Part shown: piece after piece, positions 24,629-33,461 of the stretch
How positions within the stretch are numbered: the first letter of the stretch is position 1
Layout: every line of letters starts with the position of its first letter
Assembly: GCA_903857165.1 (NCBI GenBank)
Contig: CAIODU010000102.1
Location: 1 to 35,814, forward strand
Reading direction: 5' to 3'
Length of the DNA: 35,814 nt
Origin: an uncultured Methylococcaceae bacterium
GTDB taxonomy: Bacteria > Pseudomonadota > Gammaproteobacteria > Methylococcales > Methylococcaceae
The notes under the pieces: generated by a model
Told to the model about the DNA's origin: nothing
What the model saw: the letters and a program-made list of their open reading frames with translations, nothing else
Database searches by the model: none
Position numbers and translations under genes: made by a program

Positions 24629-26812
24629 TCAAACCGCCTTCAAATTCGCAAAATCCAACACCAGCCATTTGCTGCCCGCGTCGGAAAAGTTGACTTGCAC
24701 CCGCGCTTGCGCCCCTTCGCCTTCGGCTTGGAGGATGACGCCTTCGCCAAATTTGACATGGGACACGCGCTGGCCGAGCTTGAAACCGCCCGCCTTGCCG
24801 GAACCTAGCGAAGTTGAAATCGGCGCTGCTTTGGCGGTAACGGGCCGGGTGACATTGGCCTTCATGCGGATTTCATGAATATGTTCCTTCGGTATCTCGC
24901 GCAGGAAGCGTGATTCGCGGGGATAGGTTTCCTTTCCGTAAAGCCTGCGTGATTCGGCATGGGTGAGGTAGAGCTTTTTCTTGGCGCGGGTGATGCCGAC
25001 ATAACACAGTCTGCGCTCTTCTTCCAAGCGTCCGGCTTCCTCCAAGGATTGCAAGGACGGGAACAGCCCTTCTTCCAAACCGACCACGAAAACGAGGTCG
25101 AACTCCAAGCCCTTGGCTGAATGCAGAGTCATCAATTGCACACAATCGTCGGAGTCACCGCCCTGTGATTCGCCGGATTCCAAGGCGGCATGGGCCAGGA
25201 AGAAGTCGAGTAGGCTTAAGTTTTCGCCTTCCTCTTGCTGCGGGGCTTCAAATTCAAATTGCTTGGCGGCGGTGACTAATTCCTCCAAGTTTTCCACCCG
25301 CGCCTCGCCCTTGTCGCTTTTTTCTTGTTTGTAAAAGTCGATCAGGCCGGATTTTTCGACGACAATTTTGACTTGTTCATGCAGCGGCTTGTCCCGGACT
25401 GCCGCCGACAGGGTATCGACTAAATTCAGGAATATTGCCAGCAATCCCTTGGCCCTGGCCGGCAATGCACCGCCACGACTGAGTGCCTCGGCGGCAATCC
25501 ACAACGAACAATCCTCGGCACGGGCCAGTTCGCGTATGGCATCCAAGCTTCTAGCACCGATGCCTCGCGTGGGGGTGTTGATGACCCGCTCGAAAGAACC
25601 ATCATCGCTACGGTTGGACAGCAAGCGCAAATAAGCCAGCGCATCTTTGATTTCCTGCCGCTCGAAAAAGCGCAAGCCGCCATAGACGCGATAAGAAATA
25701 CCCATCGCAATCAGCTTTTCTTCAAATTGGCGTGATTGGGCGTTGGATCGGTAGAGGATTGCGGACTCGGTGCGCTTGTTGCCTTCCTGCGCCCATTGCC
25801 GGATGCGATCCACGACAAAATAGGCTTCGTCTTGCTCGTTGAATGCGGAGTAGACGGAAATGGAGTCGCCGGGTCCGTCATCAGTCCATAAGTTCTTACC
25901 CATCCGGCCTTCATTCTTGGCGATCAAGGCATTGGCGGCGTTGAGAATATGGCCGGTGGAGCGGTAATTCTGTTCCAGCCGGACGATTTGATGGTTGGGG
26001 TTGTCCTTTTGGAATTTAAACAGGTTTTCGATTTTGGCCCCGCGCCAGCCATAGATGGACTGGTCGTCGTCGCCGACTACGAATAGATTGTTGCGTTCAC
26101 GGGTCAGCAGGGTCAGCCAAGCATATTGGATGCTGTTGGTGTCTTGGAATTCATCCACCAACACATGGCGGAAGCGGCGCTGGTAATGGGCCAGTTGGTC
26201 GGCGTTGTCGCGCAGGAATTCATGGGCGCGTAGCAGCAATTCGGCAAAATCCACCAAGCCGGATTTGTCGCAGTGTTGTTCGTATACCAGGTAAACCCGC
26301 AGCATCTGCCGTTCAAACGGGTCGCTGGCCTCGGGCAAATGACGGGCGCGGCGACCTTCGTCCTTTTGGCCGTTTATCCACCATTGCGCTTGACGCGGCG
26401 GCCATTTTTTATCGTCCAGATTCAACTCTTTCATGATCCGCTTGACGAGACGGAATTGGTCGTCGGAATCGAGAATCTGGAAAGTCTCCGGCAAGCCGGC
26501 TTCTGTGGCATGGCGACGCAGCAGACGGTGGGCCAGCCCGTGGAAAGTGCCCATCCACATGGCACCGGCGGGGAAGTTGAGCAGGGTTTCGATGCGTCCG
26601 CGCATTTCCCTCGCCGCTTTATTGGTGAAGGTGACGGCGAGGATGCTGTTGGGGGAGACTTGCTCCACCTGCATCAACCAAGCAATGCGGTGGACCAGCA
26701 CCCGGGTTTTGCCGCTACCCGCGCCGGCCAGCACCAGCATGGAGGTGGGTGGGGCAGTGACCGCCGAACGTTGGGCGGGGTTGAGTTTGTCGATGATTGG
26801 GGTAATGTCCAT
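24629..26812 (-). CDS. uvrD: ATP-dependent DNA helicase UvrD (helicase II)
   Basis: UvrD is a 3'-5' superfamily 1 helicase acting in mismatch and nucleotide excision repair. The 727-residue protein has the Walker A motif GAGSGKT at 30-36, motif Ia (AVTFTNKAAREM), the Walker B segment VLVDEFQDTN, motif III VVGDDDQSIYGWRGA and motif IV RLEQNYRST. Motif V LMTLHSAKGLEFD and motif VI EEERRLCYVGITRAKK are also present. The C-terminal Tudor-like end (LGQRVSHVKFGEGVILQAEGEG, ending in SKWLVLDFANLK) is complete. Length matches E. coli UvrD (720). It precedes the MmeI-type gene on the same strand with a 35-base gap, which could place that gene under uvrD transcription. Confidence 0.96.
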   Translation of the reverse strand: MDITPIIDKLNPAQRSAVTAPPTSMLVLAGAGSGKTRVLVHRIAWLMQVEQVSPNSILAVTFTNKAAREMRGRIETLLNFPAGAMWMGTFHGLAHRLLRRHATEAGLPETFQILDSDDQFRLVKRIMKELNLDDKKWPPRQAQWWINGQKDEGRRARHLPEASDPFERQMLRVYLVYEQHCDKSGLVDFAELLLRAHEFLRDNADQLAHYQRRFRHVLVDEFQDTNSIQYAWLTLLTRERNNLFVVGDDDQSIYGWRGAKIENLFKFQKDNPNHQIVRLEQNYRSTGHILNAANALIAKNEGRMGKNLWTDDGPGDSISVYSAFNEQDEAYFVVDRIRQWAQEGNKRTESAILYRSNAQSRQFEEKLIAMGISYRVYGGLRFFERQEIKDALAYLRLLSNRSDDGSFERVINTPTRGIGARSLDAIRELARAEDCSLWIAAEALSRGGALPARAKGLLAIFLNLVDTLSAAVRDKPLHEQVKIVVEKSGLIDFYKQEKSDKGEARVENLEELVTAAKQFEFEAPQQEEGENLSLLDFFLAHAALESGESQGGDSDDCVQLMTLHSAKGLEFDLVFVVGLEEGLFPSLQSLEEAGRLEEERRLCYVGITRAKKKLYLTHAESRRLYGKETYPRESRFLREIPKEHIHEIRMKANVTRPVTAKAAPISTSLGSGKAGGFKLGQRVSHVKFGEGVILQAEGEGAQARVQVNFSDAGSKWLVLDFANLKAV

Positions 26813-27093
26813 CAGGACATTTTACCGCAGTCGCCCAATTATTGCCGAAGGGCATTCGCTCGTTTCGCTCGTTCCCAAGCTCCAGCTTCACTGCCATTAA
26901 GTTAACAAAATATCGTCGTTCCGGCATGGACCGCCGGAACCCAGGCTCCTGGGATGGCGCGGGCTTGGGGGCGTCCCTGCAATCTGGATACCGGCGATCC
27001 CTGCCGGTATGACGGCTTAACTTAATGGCAGTGACGCTGGAGCGTGGGAACCAGACGAATTGCCGCCCTACCATGGGCATTCCCGTAAATGCC
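26813..27093. repeat. Composite palindromic repeat unit upstream of uvrD (copy 2 of the GC-rich repeat)
   Basis: An outer inverted pair (GTTCCCAAGCTCCAGCTTCACTG... at 26872-26905 and its counterpart ...CAGTGACGCTGGAGCGTGGGAAC at 27016-27052) encloses the GC-rich repeat 26913-27015. That core is related to 21783-21883. Right of it, 27075-27098 holds a motif (GGGCATTCCCGTAAATGCCC) found again in diverged form at 29132-29155. No gene is visible here. The uvrD promoter should lie close to 26815-26870; I cannot define it. Confidence 0.75.
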
Positions 27094-27465
27094 CTAAACA
27101 TCCCCCAGAACCGCTGCTTCCTCATCGCTCAACAGCCTTGATCGGGTCAGAAACCTCATGCCTTCAGGGGCTTCCAGCGAGAAACCGCCCCCCCGGCCCG
27201 GCACCGTGTCGATGATGAGATGGGTGTGCCGCCAATACTCGAATTGCGCGGCACCCATGTAGAATGGACAGCCCTCGATCTCGCCCAGCTTGACATCAGA
27301 CTGGCCGATTTTGAATTCGCCAAGCGGGTAGCACATGGGTGAACTGCCGTCGCAGCAACCGCCCGATTGATGGAACAACAAATCGCAACCATGCAGCCGC
27401 TTGAGCTTGCCGATCAGCCCGGCGGCAGCAGGGGTGCAGGAAACGCGGGTCACGCCCATTGACAA
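27094..27465 (-). CDS. DUF779 domain protein
   Basis: This 123-residue protein belongs to DUF779, a small family often encoded directly after acetaldehyde/aldehyde dehydrogenases of the AldB type. The sequence has LLFHQSGGCCDGSSPMCY near 29-46, with three closely spaced cysteines that could bind a metal or act in redox, then GCPFYMGAAQFEYWRHTHLIIDTVPGRGGGFSLE, which is typical of the family. It begins three bases after the dehydrogenase stop codon, so it is almost certainly cotranscribed. Its function is not known; assembly or protection of the dehydrogenase is a guess from context. Confidence 0.92.
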   Translation of the reverse strand: MSMGVTRVSCTPAAAGLIGKLKRLHGCDLLFHQSGGCCDGSSPMCYPLGEFKIGQSDVKLGEIEGCPFYMGAAQFEYWRHTHLIIDTVPGRGGGFSLEAPEGMRFLTRSRLLSDEEAAVLGDV

Positions 27466-27468
27466 TGC

Positions 27469-28989
27469 TCAGAAAAGTCCCAATGCCTTCGGGCTGTAGC
27501 TCACCAGCAGGTTCTTGATCTGCTGGTAATGGTCTAGCATTATCTTGTGGGTTTCGCGCCCGATGCCCGATTGTTTGTAACCGCCGAAGGCGGCATGGGC
27601 TGGATAGAGGTTATAGCAATTGGTCCATACCCGTCCGGCTTGGATGCCGCGCCCCATGCGATAGGCAGTGTTCGTGTCGCGGCTCCACACGCCCGCGCCA
27701 AGTCCGTACAAAGTGTCGTTGGCAATGGCCAGGGCATCGGCCTGGTCTTTGAACGAGGTCACCGAGACGACCGGCCCGAAGATTTCCTCTTGGAAAATCC
27801 GCATCCGGTTGTGCCCGGTGAAGATGGTCGGCTCCACATAATAGCCGCCGGCCAAGTCGCCTTCAAATTCGCAGCGTTTGCCCCCTGTCAACAGTTTGGC
27901 CCCTTCCTGTTGGCCGATGTCGATGTAGGCGAGGATTTTCTCCAGCTGATCATTGGAAGCTTGTGCGCCCACCATGGTGTCGGTGTCCAAGGGGTGGCCG
28001 CGCCGGATGCGCTGCACCCGCTCGACGGCCCGCGCCATGAAGTCGTCGTAGATTGAGGCTTGCACCAGTGCGCGCGACGGACAGGTGCAGACCTCGCCTT
28101 GGTTGAGGGCAAACATGGCGAAGCCTTCCATCGCCTTGTCGGCGAAATCGTCGTCCTTGGCCAGCACGTCCTCGAAGAAGATGTTGGGCGATTTGCCGCC
28201 CAGTTCCAAGGTCACCGGAATGAGGTTTTCCGAGGCGTATTGCATGATGAGGCGGCCGGTGGTGGTCTCGCCAGTGAAGGCGATCTTGGCGATGCGCCGA
28301 TTGCTGGCGAGCGGCTTGCCGGCCTCCACACCGAAACCGTTCACCACATTGAGCACACCGGGTGGCAGCAAGTCGCCAATCAACTCCATCAGCACCAAGA
28401 TGCTGGCGGGGGTTTGTTCCGCCGGCTTCAGCACCACGCAGTTGCCCGCAGCCAAAGCCGGCGCGAGTTTCCATGCGGCCATCGCGATGGGGAAGTTCCA
28501 CGGGATGATTTGCCCGACCACACCCAAGGGTTCGTGAAAATGGTAGGCAACGGTGTCGTCGTCAATTTCGCTCAAGAAGCCTTCTTGGGCGCGGATGCAG
28601 GAAGCGAAATAGCGGAATTGGTCGATGGACAGCGGAATGTCGGCGGCCAGGGTTTCGCGGATCGGCTTGCCGTTGTCCCAAGTCTCGGCCACGGCCAGCA
28701 TTTCCAAGTTGGCTTCCATGCGGTCGGCGATTTTCAGCAGGATGTTTGCACGGTCGGCGGGCGGCATGCGGCCCCAGGCATCTTTCGCGGCATGGGCCGC
28801 ATCCAAGGCATTTTCGATGTCCTCGGCACTGGAACGGGCGACCTCGCAGAAGGGGCGGCCATTGATCGGGCAGACATTCTCGAAATAAAGTCCCTTGACG
28901 GGTGCCACCCAGGCACCGCCGATGTAATTGTCGTAGCGGGATTTGAAATGAACCTTGCTCTCGGTTTGATTGGGATCAGCGTAACGCAT
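27469..28989 (-). CDS. NAD-dependent aldehyde dehydrogenase (AldB/ExaC type)
   Basis: The enzyme oxidises short-chain aldehydes to acids with NAD(P)+. From the ATG at 28989 it has 506 residues, the usual length for the AldB/ExaC acetaldehyde dehydrogenase group. It has the cofactor-binding segments [21 protein letters not shown] (163-183) and FTGETTTGR (238-246), the general base Glu262 in LELGGKSP and the catalytic Cys301 in [13 protein letters not shown] lies eight bases before this ATG; a start 13 codons upstream is less likely. It is followed at once by a DUF779 gene. In a methylotroph a role in aldehyde detoxification is plausible, but the substrate is not readable here. Confidence 0.93.
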   Translation of the reverse strand: MRYADPNQTESKVHFKSRYDNYIGGAWVAPVKGLYFENVCPINGRPFCEVARSSAEDIENALDAAHAAKDAWGRMPPADRANILLKIADRMEANLEMLAVAETWDNGKPIRETLAADIPLSIDQFRYFASCIRAQEGFLSEIDDDTVAYHFHEPLGVVGQIIPWNFPIAMAAWKLAPALAAGNCVVLKPAEQTPASILVLMELIGDLLPPGVLNVVNGFGVEAGKPLASNRRIAKIAFTGETTTGRLIMQYASENLIPVTLELGGKSPNIFFEDVLAKDDDFADKAMEGFAMFALNQGEVCTCPSRALVQASIYDDFMARAVERVQRIRRGHPLDTDTMVGAQASNDQLEKILAYIDIGQQEGAKLLTGGKRCEFEGDLAGGYYVEPTIFTGHNRMRIFQEEIFGPVVSVTSFKDQADALAIANDTLYGLGAGVWSRDTNTAYRMGRGIQAGRVWTNCYNLYPAHAAFGGYKQSGIGRETHKIMLDHYQQIKNLLVSYSPKALGLF

Positions 28990-29257
28990 GGGGGTTTCTC
29001 CAGATTTGATGAGGGACGGACGGGCCAAGGGAAGGATAAAAGCGGTTAAGGTGATTTTCGAAAGATATCATCCCCCATTGTAGAGCGTCCTTCAGGGCGC
29101 TTTGGCGGCCTGAAGGCCACCCTACGGGTAAAGGCATTCTCGTAAATGTCCTAAGGCAATCCTTCACTGTATACGATCTTGTCACAGAAGATAGACCCTT
29201 GGAAATAGTTTGTCAACGAAAGATACGTTTTCTAATTAACGGGTTAGAATCATTCCA
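28990..29257. other. Spacer with repeat between aldehyde dehydrogenase and ABC permease
   Basis: No gene is seen. A palindromic element occupies 29080-29125 (GTAGAGCG...CACCCTAC, with CCTTCAGGGCG facing CGGCCTGAAGG inside). A diverged copy of the GGCATTCNCGTAAATG motif lies at 29132-29155. The dehydrogenase promoter is presumably within 28995-29080; I see no clear sigma-54 or sigma-70 match. Confidence 0.5.
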
Positions 29258-30022
29258 CTATTGCTTCAGCCCCGTACCCCGCTTCAACAACCAAAGCGAC
29301 CAGAGCAATAAAACCAAAATAAAACCGATGATAATCAGTATGGCCCGTTCCACGCTGACATCGGATACCCCTAGGAATCCATAGCGAAACGCGCTAACCA
29401 TATAGAGGATGGGGTTGCCCAAGGAAATGATTTTCCACGGGTCAGGCAAAAGATCGACGGAATAAAAAACCCCGCCCAAATACACCAAGGGTGTCAATAC
29501 AAAGTTGGGGATGATTGATATGTCGTCAAAGCTGTTGGCGAATAAGGCATTCAGAAAGCCGGCTAGGGAAAAAAGGATGGCGGTCAGCAGAAACACCAGG
29601 ACTACCACTTCGGCATGTGCTATTTTGAGGTTGGTGAATAGGGCAGCGATACCCATCACCACCCCGCCGACTGCCAAACCCCGCGCCACACCGCCGCCGA
29701 CATAACCGGCCAGCATCATCCAGCCGGGGACCGGGGCAATCAACATTTCCTCGATATTGCGCTGGAATTTGCTGGAATAAAACGATGCCACCACGTTGCC
29801 GTAGGCATTGGTAATCACCGACATCAGGATGATGCCAGGCACGATGTAATCCATATAGGCAATGCCGTGCATTTCGCCAATCCGCCCGCCGATCAATTTA
29901 CCAAAAATCAGAAAATACAATGACGTGGTCACCGCCGAAGGCAGCAGGGTTTGCGGCCAGATGCGGACGAAACGATGGATTTCTTTGTAGAGAATGGTGT
30001 GAAAAGCGATAAGTCGCTGCAT
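29258..30022 (-). CDS. ABC-2 type transporter permease (YadH-like)
   Basis: This 254-residue integral membrane protein has about six hydrophobic segments and the ABC-2 family motifs, e.g. LPSAVTTSLYFLIFGKLIG near the start, YMDYIVPGIILMSV near 55-68 and NPILYMVSAFRYGFLG near 208-223. It forms the channel of an exporter whose ATPase is encoded 16 bases upstream. YadGH-like pairs export lipids, polysaccharide-linked compounds or drugs; the substrate here is unknown. Start and length are normal for the family. Confidence 0.93.
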   Translation of the reverse strand: MQRLIAFHTILYKEIHRFVRIWPQTLLPSAVTTSLYFLIFGKLIGGRIGEMHGIAYMDYIVPGIILMSVITNAYGNVVASFYSSKFQRNIEEMLIAPVPGWMMLAGYVGGGVARGLAVGGVVMGIAALFTNLKIAHAEVVVLVFLLTAILFSLAGFLNALFANSFDDISIIPNFVLTPLVYLGGVFYSVDLLPDPWKIISLGNPILYMVSAFRYGFLGVSDVSVERAILIIIGFILVLLLWSLWLLKRGTGLKQ

Positions 30023-30038
30023 GGGAATTTAGGGTAGG

Positions 30039-30971
30039 TTAGGCGGATGTTCGGTCACTCCGGCCATTTTCGACCAGATTCATGAAGAATTGCTCCAGAC
30101 GGTTGGAGGCGTTGCGCAGGCTCGTCACCTCAATGCCCTGCAAGGACAAGACATCGAACAGGCCATGAATGCCTAATTCGACAGGGACATCCACTGCCAA
30201 GGTGCGCGCGTCGATGCGCGACAAGCGATAGCCGGCCAGCGTAGGCAATTTTTCCAATGGCTTACGCAATTCCAAGATGAAGCTGACGTTGTCCAGCTTT
30301 CCCAACAGATTGCCCATGGCATTATTTTCGATGATGTCGCCATGGTCAATGATGGCAATGTTGCGGCACAGGTTCTCTGCCTCTTCCAAGTAATGCGTGG
30401 TGAGGATGATGGTGGTGCCATCGCGGTTCAATTGGCGGAGATAGTCCCACATGGACCGGCGAATCTCAATGTCCACCCCGGCAGTCGGTTCGTCCAAAAT
30501 CAACAGGCGAGGGGAATGGGCCAGTGCGCGGGCGATCATCAGCCGCCGCTTCATGCCGCCGGAAAGGAGGCGGGCCGTCTGGTTGCGTTTGTCCCCAAGC
30601 CCCAACACCTCCAAGCACTCATCCGCCCGCTTCAGGGCTTGGCTACGGCGTATGCCATAGTAGCCGGCCTGATTGGCGACGATGTATCGCGCCTTCTCAA
30701 ACTGGTTGAAATTAATTTCCTGCGGCACTAAACCGATGCAGCGTTTGACGGCATCGGGGGCGCGGTCCAAATCGTGCCCGAACACGCTCACCTGACCCGA
30801 CGTCTTGGTCACCAAGGAGGAAATGATGCCGATGGTGGTGGATTTGCCTGCGCCGTTCGGCCCCAGCAAGGCAAAAAAATCACCTTCTTCCACGTCAAGA
30901 TTGATGCCATTCAACGCCTTGAATCCGTTTTTGTAGACTTTTGTCAGTTTGCTCAGGGACAGGGCTTTCAT
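30039..30971 (-). CDS. ABC transporter ATP-binding protein (YadG-like)
   Basis: This is the ATPase of an ABC-2 exporter. The 310-residue protein has Walker A GPNGAGKST at 37-45, a Q-loop in VPQE near 82-85, the signature LSGGM at 136-140, Walker B LLILDEP at 156-162 and the switch His193 in LTTHYLEEAE. A C-terminal extension of about 90 residues after the nucleotide-binding domain matches the YadG/CcmA group. It is the first gene of a two-gene operon with the permease. The promoter region is shared with the divergent ppx gene (spacer 30972-31089). Confidence 0.94.
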   Translation of the reverse strand: MKALSLSKLTKVYKNGFKALNGINLDVEEGDFFALLGPNGAGKSTTIGIISSLVTKTSGQVSVFGHDLDRAPDAVKRCIGLVPQEINFNQFEKARYIVANQAGYYGIRRSQALKRADECLEVLGLGDKRNQTARLLSGGMKRRLMIARALAHSPRLLILDEPTAGVDIEIRRSMWDYLRQLNRDGTTIILTTHYLEEAENLCRNIAIIDHGDIIENNAMGNLLGKLDNVSFILELRKPLEKLPTLAGYRLSRIDARTLAVDVPVELGIHGLFDVLSLQGIEVTSLRNASNRLEQFFMNLVENGRSDRTSA

Positions 30972-31089
30972 TCGCTAGGACTATTGGGGTTGGAGTAGTT
31001 AAAATAGCGCAACCATAAGGCTTGGGGCGTTAGTGATTTTACCAGAAATTCCAAGCCGCAAATTTTCTCCCCATTGTAAGGAATCGACC

Positions 31090-32589
31090 GTGCCGAAACC
31101 CTCCACGCCCGAACTCGTCGCTGCCATTGATCTTGGCTCAAATAGTTTTCACATGATCGTCGCCAGTTTGCGCCAAGGAGAATTGGCCGTTGTCGATCGT
31201 CTGCGGGAAATAGTGCGCCTTGCCGCCGGTTTGACCCCAGACCGATTCCTGACGGAAGAAGCCCAGCGCAAGGCTATCGATTGCCTGCAACGTTTCGGCC
31301 AGCGCCTTCGCGACATGCCGCCGGGCAGCGTCCGCGCCGTCGGCACCAACACCTTGCGGGTCGCCCGCAATTCGGTGCAATTCCTCGAAAAGGCGGAACA
31401 GGCACTTGGACACCCCATCGAAATCATTGCCGGCATTGAGGAGGCCCGCCTCATCTATCAAGGCGTGGCCAACAGCCTGACCAATGACGGCAAACGGCGC
31501 TTAGTGATGGACATCGGCGGCGGCAGCACCGAATACATCATCGGCGTGGATCAAACACCTTTGCGCAAGGAAAGCCTGCGCATGGGCTGCATATCCATGA
31601 GTTTGAACCATTTCAATGACGGAAAAATAACGGCCAAGCGTTTCAAACGTGCCGTCATCGCCGCACAAACCGAGTTGGAGCCGTTTGAAAATGCATTTCG
31701 TCACGGTGCTTGGGAACAGGCCGTGGGTGCGTCGGGGACTATGCGCACGGTGGAAAAACTCCTCGTCAGCAATGGCTGGAGCAAAGAAGGCATCACTTTG
31801 GACGGGCTCAACCAGTTGATAGACGCCATGTACAGCGCTGGCCATTGCGATAAATTGCAATTGACCGAGCTTTCCAATGACCGCAAACCAATATTGCCAG
31901 GCGGTGTTGCCATCATTTATGCCAGTTTCAAGAGCCTGCAAATCCCAAAAATGAAAGTGGCCGACGGGGCACTGCGCGAAGGCTTGATCTATGACTTGCT
32001 CGGTCGCATCAACCACGAAGATGTCCGTGACCGCACGGTGACCGCCCTTGCCAGCCGGTTCCATGTGGATCAAGATCAGGCGGCCCGTGTCTGGCAAACC
32101 TTGGCGGATTTTTCCCGGCAGGTGTTGCCTTTGGGCGGGGTGGATCGTGAAGATGCGGAACCTTGGTTGGACTGGGCGGCAGCTTTGCACGAAATTGGCA
32201 TCGACATCGCCCATAGCAATTACCACAGGCATGGTGCCTATGTCATTGAAAACGGCGACCTGCCCGGTTTTTCCCGCCAGGACCAAAAGCTTCTGGCAAC
32301 TTTGGTGCGGTTTCACCGGCGCAAACTGATCCCAAAGTCATTCAAAGAACTGGTAAAACCTTGGGACATGGCGGCCTTCCCAATGACCTTGCTGTTGCGC
32401 CTTGCGGTTTTGCTGCACCGCAGTCGCCAACCCACCGCCTTGCCGTACATCACCTTGGCCATGGCCGAAAACCGGATCATCCTGCGCTTCCCAAAAAACT
32501 GGCTCAGCGACCATCCACTCACCGCAGCGGATCTTGAGCAGGAAGCAGGCTATTTGCTGGGGGCGGAAATGGTGCTGGATTATGCGTGA
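31090..32589 (+). CDS. ppx: Exopolyphosphatase (Ppx/GppA family)
   Basis: Ppx removes terminal phosphate from inorganic polyphosphate; GppA paralogues act on pppGpp. The 499-residue protein has the actin-like ATPase fold with AIDLGSNSFHMIV at 12-24, the phosphate loop DIGGGSTEYIIG near 141-152 and VGASGTMRTVEK. The C-terminal helical HD-like domain contains ALHEIGIDIAHSNYHRHGAY. I choose the GTG at 31090 because AAGGA stands seven bases before it and the conserved N-terminus follows; an upstream ATG at 31033 adds a poor leader. Length is near E. coli Ppx (513). With PhoU elsewhere in the window it is one of two phosphate-metabolism genes, though unlinked. Confidence 0.94.
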   Translation: MPKPSTPELVAAIDLGSNSFHMIVASLRQGELAVVDRLREIVRLAAGLTPDRFLTEEAQRKAIDCLQRFGQRLRDMPPGSVRAVGTNTLRVARNSVQFLEKAEQALGHPIEIIAGIEEARLIYQGVANSLTNDGKRRLVMDIGGGSTEYIIGVDQTPLRKESLRMGCISMSLNHFNDGKITAKRFKRAVIAAQTELEPFENAFRHGAWEQAVGASGTMRTVEKLLVSNGWSKEGITLDGLNQLIDAMYSAGHCDKLQLTELSNDRKPILPGGVAIIYASFKSLQIPKMKVADGALREGLIYDLLGRINHEDVRDRTVTALASRFHVDQDQAARVWQTLADFSRQVLPLGGVDREDAEPWLDWAAALHEIGIDIAHSNYHRHGAYVIENGDLPGFSRQDQKLLATLVRFHRRKLIPKSFKELVKPWDMAAFPMTLLLRLAVLLHRSRQPTALPYITLAMAENRIILRFPKNWLSDHPLTAADLEQEAGYLLGAEMVLDYA

Positions 32590-32691
32590 TTCCAATTTTA
32601 AATTAATAATGAAATATTGTAGGGGCGAATTCATTCGCCCATGGGCGGCTAAAGCCACCCCTACATTAAATCTTTGAAATAGAATTGGAAT
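32589..32691. repeat. Nested palindromic repeat after ppx
   Basis: ATTCCAATT at 32589-32597 pairs with AATTGGAAT at 32683-32691, and TGTAGGGG at 32618-32625 pairs with CCCCTACA at 32658-32665. GCG/CGC-rich arms (GGGCGAATTCATTCGCCC) lie in the middle. The structure begins on the ppx stop codon and ends just before the hepT gene. It may form a large cruciform or act as a terminator between the housekeeping and accessory genes. Confidence 0.75.
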
Positions 32692-32701
32692 AACTGAATT
32701 T

Positions 32702-33121
32702 ATGAATAATCAGGATATTCGTTGGCGACAACGGTTTGATAATTACCAAAATGCATTGAAAGCACTGACTGAGGCGGTTAATCTTTATCGCCAAAGACCG
32801 CTATCCAAGCTTGAAAAGCAAGGGCTAGTCAAAGCGTTTGAGTTCACCCATGAACTCGCTTGGAATGTGATTAAGGATTATTTTGAATATCAGGGTAAAA
32901 CCTCAATCATGGGTTCGCGTGATGCCACCCGCGAAGCGTTCAATAGGGGGATGATTACCGATGGTGAAAACTGGATGGAAATGATCCGGAGCCGTAATTT
33001 AACCTCGCATACTTATAACCAAGAAACCGCTGATGAAATCGTGGAAGACACGGTTAACATCTTTCATAATTTATTTCTGCAACTTGAAAGTAAACTGACG
33101 GAACTGGCGAATGTCGAATAA
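32702..33121 (+). CDS. hepT: HepT-like HEPN toxin (HI0074 family)
   Basis: HepT proteins are HEPN-fold ribonucleases of the HepT-MntA toxin-antitoxin type; older annotation calls them nucleotidyltransferase substrate-binding proteins. The 139-residue, mostly helical protein has the family pattern LVKAFEFTHELAWNVIKDY at 42-60. The active-site motif R-x4-H-x-Y is Arg98, His103, Tyr105 in RNLTSHTY. In studied systems the partner MntA inactivates the toxin by adding AMP to that tyrosine. The stop codon region overlaps mntA by 11 bases, indicating translational coupling. The gene follows a large palindrome and starts with ATG. Confidence 0.92.
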   Translation: MNNQDIRWRQRFDNYQNALKALTEAVNLYRQRPLSKLEKQGLVKAFEFTHELAWNVIKDYFEYQGKTSIMGSRDATREAFNRGMITDGENWMEMIRSRNLTSHTYNQETADEIVEDTVNIFHNLFLQLESKLTELANVE

Positions 33122-33458
33122 CTTGGACAATACAGGTTTGTCAGCCAAGACTATAGACAAGATTCACTCGGTATTTTCGCGTTATCCAAACATTGAGCAA
33201 GCCATCCTCTACGGCTCCCGCGCCAAAGGCACATTCCGCAACGGTTCGGATATTGATTTGACCTTACGAGGTAATACTTTAACCCACCGGGAACTTTCAA
33301 GGATCGAAAACGAATTGGACGATTTATTATTACCCTACAAGATTGACCTTTCCCTGTTTCGGCAAATCGACAATCCTAATTTAATTGAACATATTGGGCG
33401 GGTTGGGGTGGTGTTTTATGAAGGTAATCTGCATCAGGCTTTGAATCAACACGACTGA
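33111..33458 (+). CDS. mntA: MntA-like minimal nucleotidyltransferase antitoxin (HI0073 family)
   Basis: Minimal nucleotidyltransferases of this type neutralise HepT by AMPylation. The 115-residue protein has the exact GS-x10-D-x-D signature: Gly35-Ser36 in YGSRAKG and Asp47/Asp49 in GSDIDLTLRG. A later acidic position lies in LPYKIDLSLF (Asp near residue 85). It overlaps the 3' end of hepT by 11 bases. Length and motif set agree with a functional antitoxin; both active sites of the pair appear intact. Confidence 0.93.
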   Translation: MSNNLDNTGLSAKTIDKIHSVFSRYPNIEQAILYGSRAKGTFRNGSDIDLTLRGNTLTHRELSRIENELDDLLLPYKIDLSLFRQIDNPNLIEHIGRVGVVFYEGNLHQALNQHD

Positions 33459-33461
33459 CGC

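Noticed and set aside
26813-27093. Repeat block considered as a CRISPR array or small RNA gene
   Set aside because: The units are palindromic and nested, not regularly spaced direct repeats with unique spacers.
28060-29049. 329-codon open frame on the plus strand
   Set aside because: It lies opposite the aldehyde dehydrogenase, whose catalytic motifs are intact; the translation has no family features.
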